This document shows positions 63,926 through 64,000 of a DNA stretch of 64,000 nt, in pieces. The position numbers were made by a program, and so were the translations under genes. This DNA is from PUPG01 sp964463915. GTDB taxonomy: Bacteria > Bacteroidota > Bacteroidia > Bacteroidales > UBA7960. Numbering within the stretch: the stretch's first letter is position 1; each line of letters starts with the position of its first letter. The notes beneath the pieces were generated by a model that saw nothing but the letters and a program-made list of their open reading frames with translations, was not told the origin of the DNA and made no database searches. The stretch lies in contig CAYXEH010000002.1 in NCBI GenBank assembly GCA_964463915.1, positions 65,922 to 129,921 of the forward strand. Direction: 5' to 3'.

Positions 63926-64000
63926 CGGAAAAACCAGGCATGCTGCGGGCTCAACCAGTGCCCGGCCCTGTTATGAAGCCCTATAGGATCCGGCATAACA

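Noticed and set aside
1..64000. tRNA, rRNA, insertion sequences, prophage or replication origin
   Set aside because: No cloverleaf-type TTCGAATC arms, rRNA segments, transposase or integrase motifs or DnaA-box clusters were noticed on reading; a covariance-model search would be needed to exclude small RNAs.

Overview
The window reads as chromosome from a member of the Bacteroidota. The signs are upstream boxes of the form TAnnTTTG (the phylum's -7 promoter element) in front of at least fourteen genes, the near absence of Shine-Dalgarno sequences, an ECF sigma factor paired with a membrane protein ending in an outer-membrane-type barrel domain, LpxB, KdsC and SurE typical of lipid A/Kdo-making Gram-negatives, a CcmF-type cytochrome c assembly factor, and many exported peptidases. 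A DMSO-reductase-type operon points to anaerobic or facultative respiration. An order such as Marinilabiliales is only a guess. A run of exactly 100 N at 60696-60795 shows the sequence is a scaffolded draft.

Layout. 1-10.1 kb: partial trehalose synthase, a TonB-plug/beta-barrel protein, HMG-CoA reductase, an M14 carboxypeptidase and phosphofructokinase. 10.4-16.9 kb: MarR regulator, TPR lipoprotein, a lipoprotein/ECF sigma/anti-sigma-like unit, a DUF4382 lipoprotein and a tRNA dihydrouridine synthase. 17-27.5 kb: NhaC antiporter, glycosyltransferase, FtsE, and M3, tricorn-like S41 and M28 peptidases. 27.5-31.6 kb: dmsABC. 31.8-36.5 kb: M15 and S9 peptidases, recA, rsmG. 36.5-44.2 kb: glucosaminidase, a decayed lysO locus, and the leftward run surE-small membrane protein-lpxB-spoIID-comEC. 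44.5-50.6 kb: YugP-type protease, then the leftward run ccmF-DUF2520-kdsC-maf, and an HsdR_N protein. 50.6-56.1 kb: AMP nucleosidase, holA, cvpA and an aminotransferase in one operon, then an aromatic amino acid decarboxylase and a DUF3127 protein. 56.4-64 kb: two large exported amidohydrolase-family proteins, the scaffold gap, a small coiled-coil lipoprotein, typA/bipA and an exported nitroreductase.

The genes work mostly on envelope building, extracytoplasmic peptide breakdown and respiration. No phage, transposase, CRISPR array, tRNA or rRNA was seen. The most unusual signal is in the gaps between genes. Several hold short degenerate tandem arrays, each with its own unit length (9, 22, about 23, 36 and 38 nt). 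In at least two cases the first unit appears to contain the stop codon of the preceding gene. Other points of interest are a frameshifted and truncated lysO pair, an in-frame repeat-bearing insertion in comEC, a Tat-type lipoprotein signal on DmsA, and amidohydrolase halves lacking the HxH metal motif. I saw no clear new multi-gene system.
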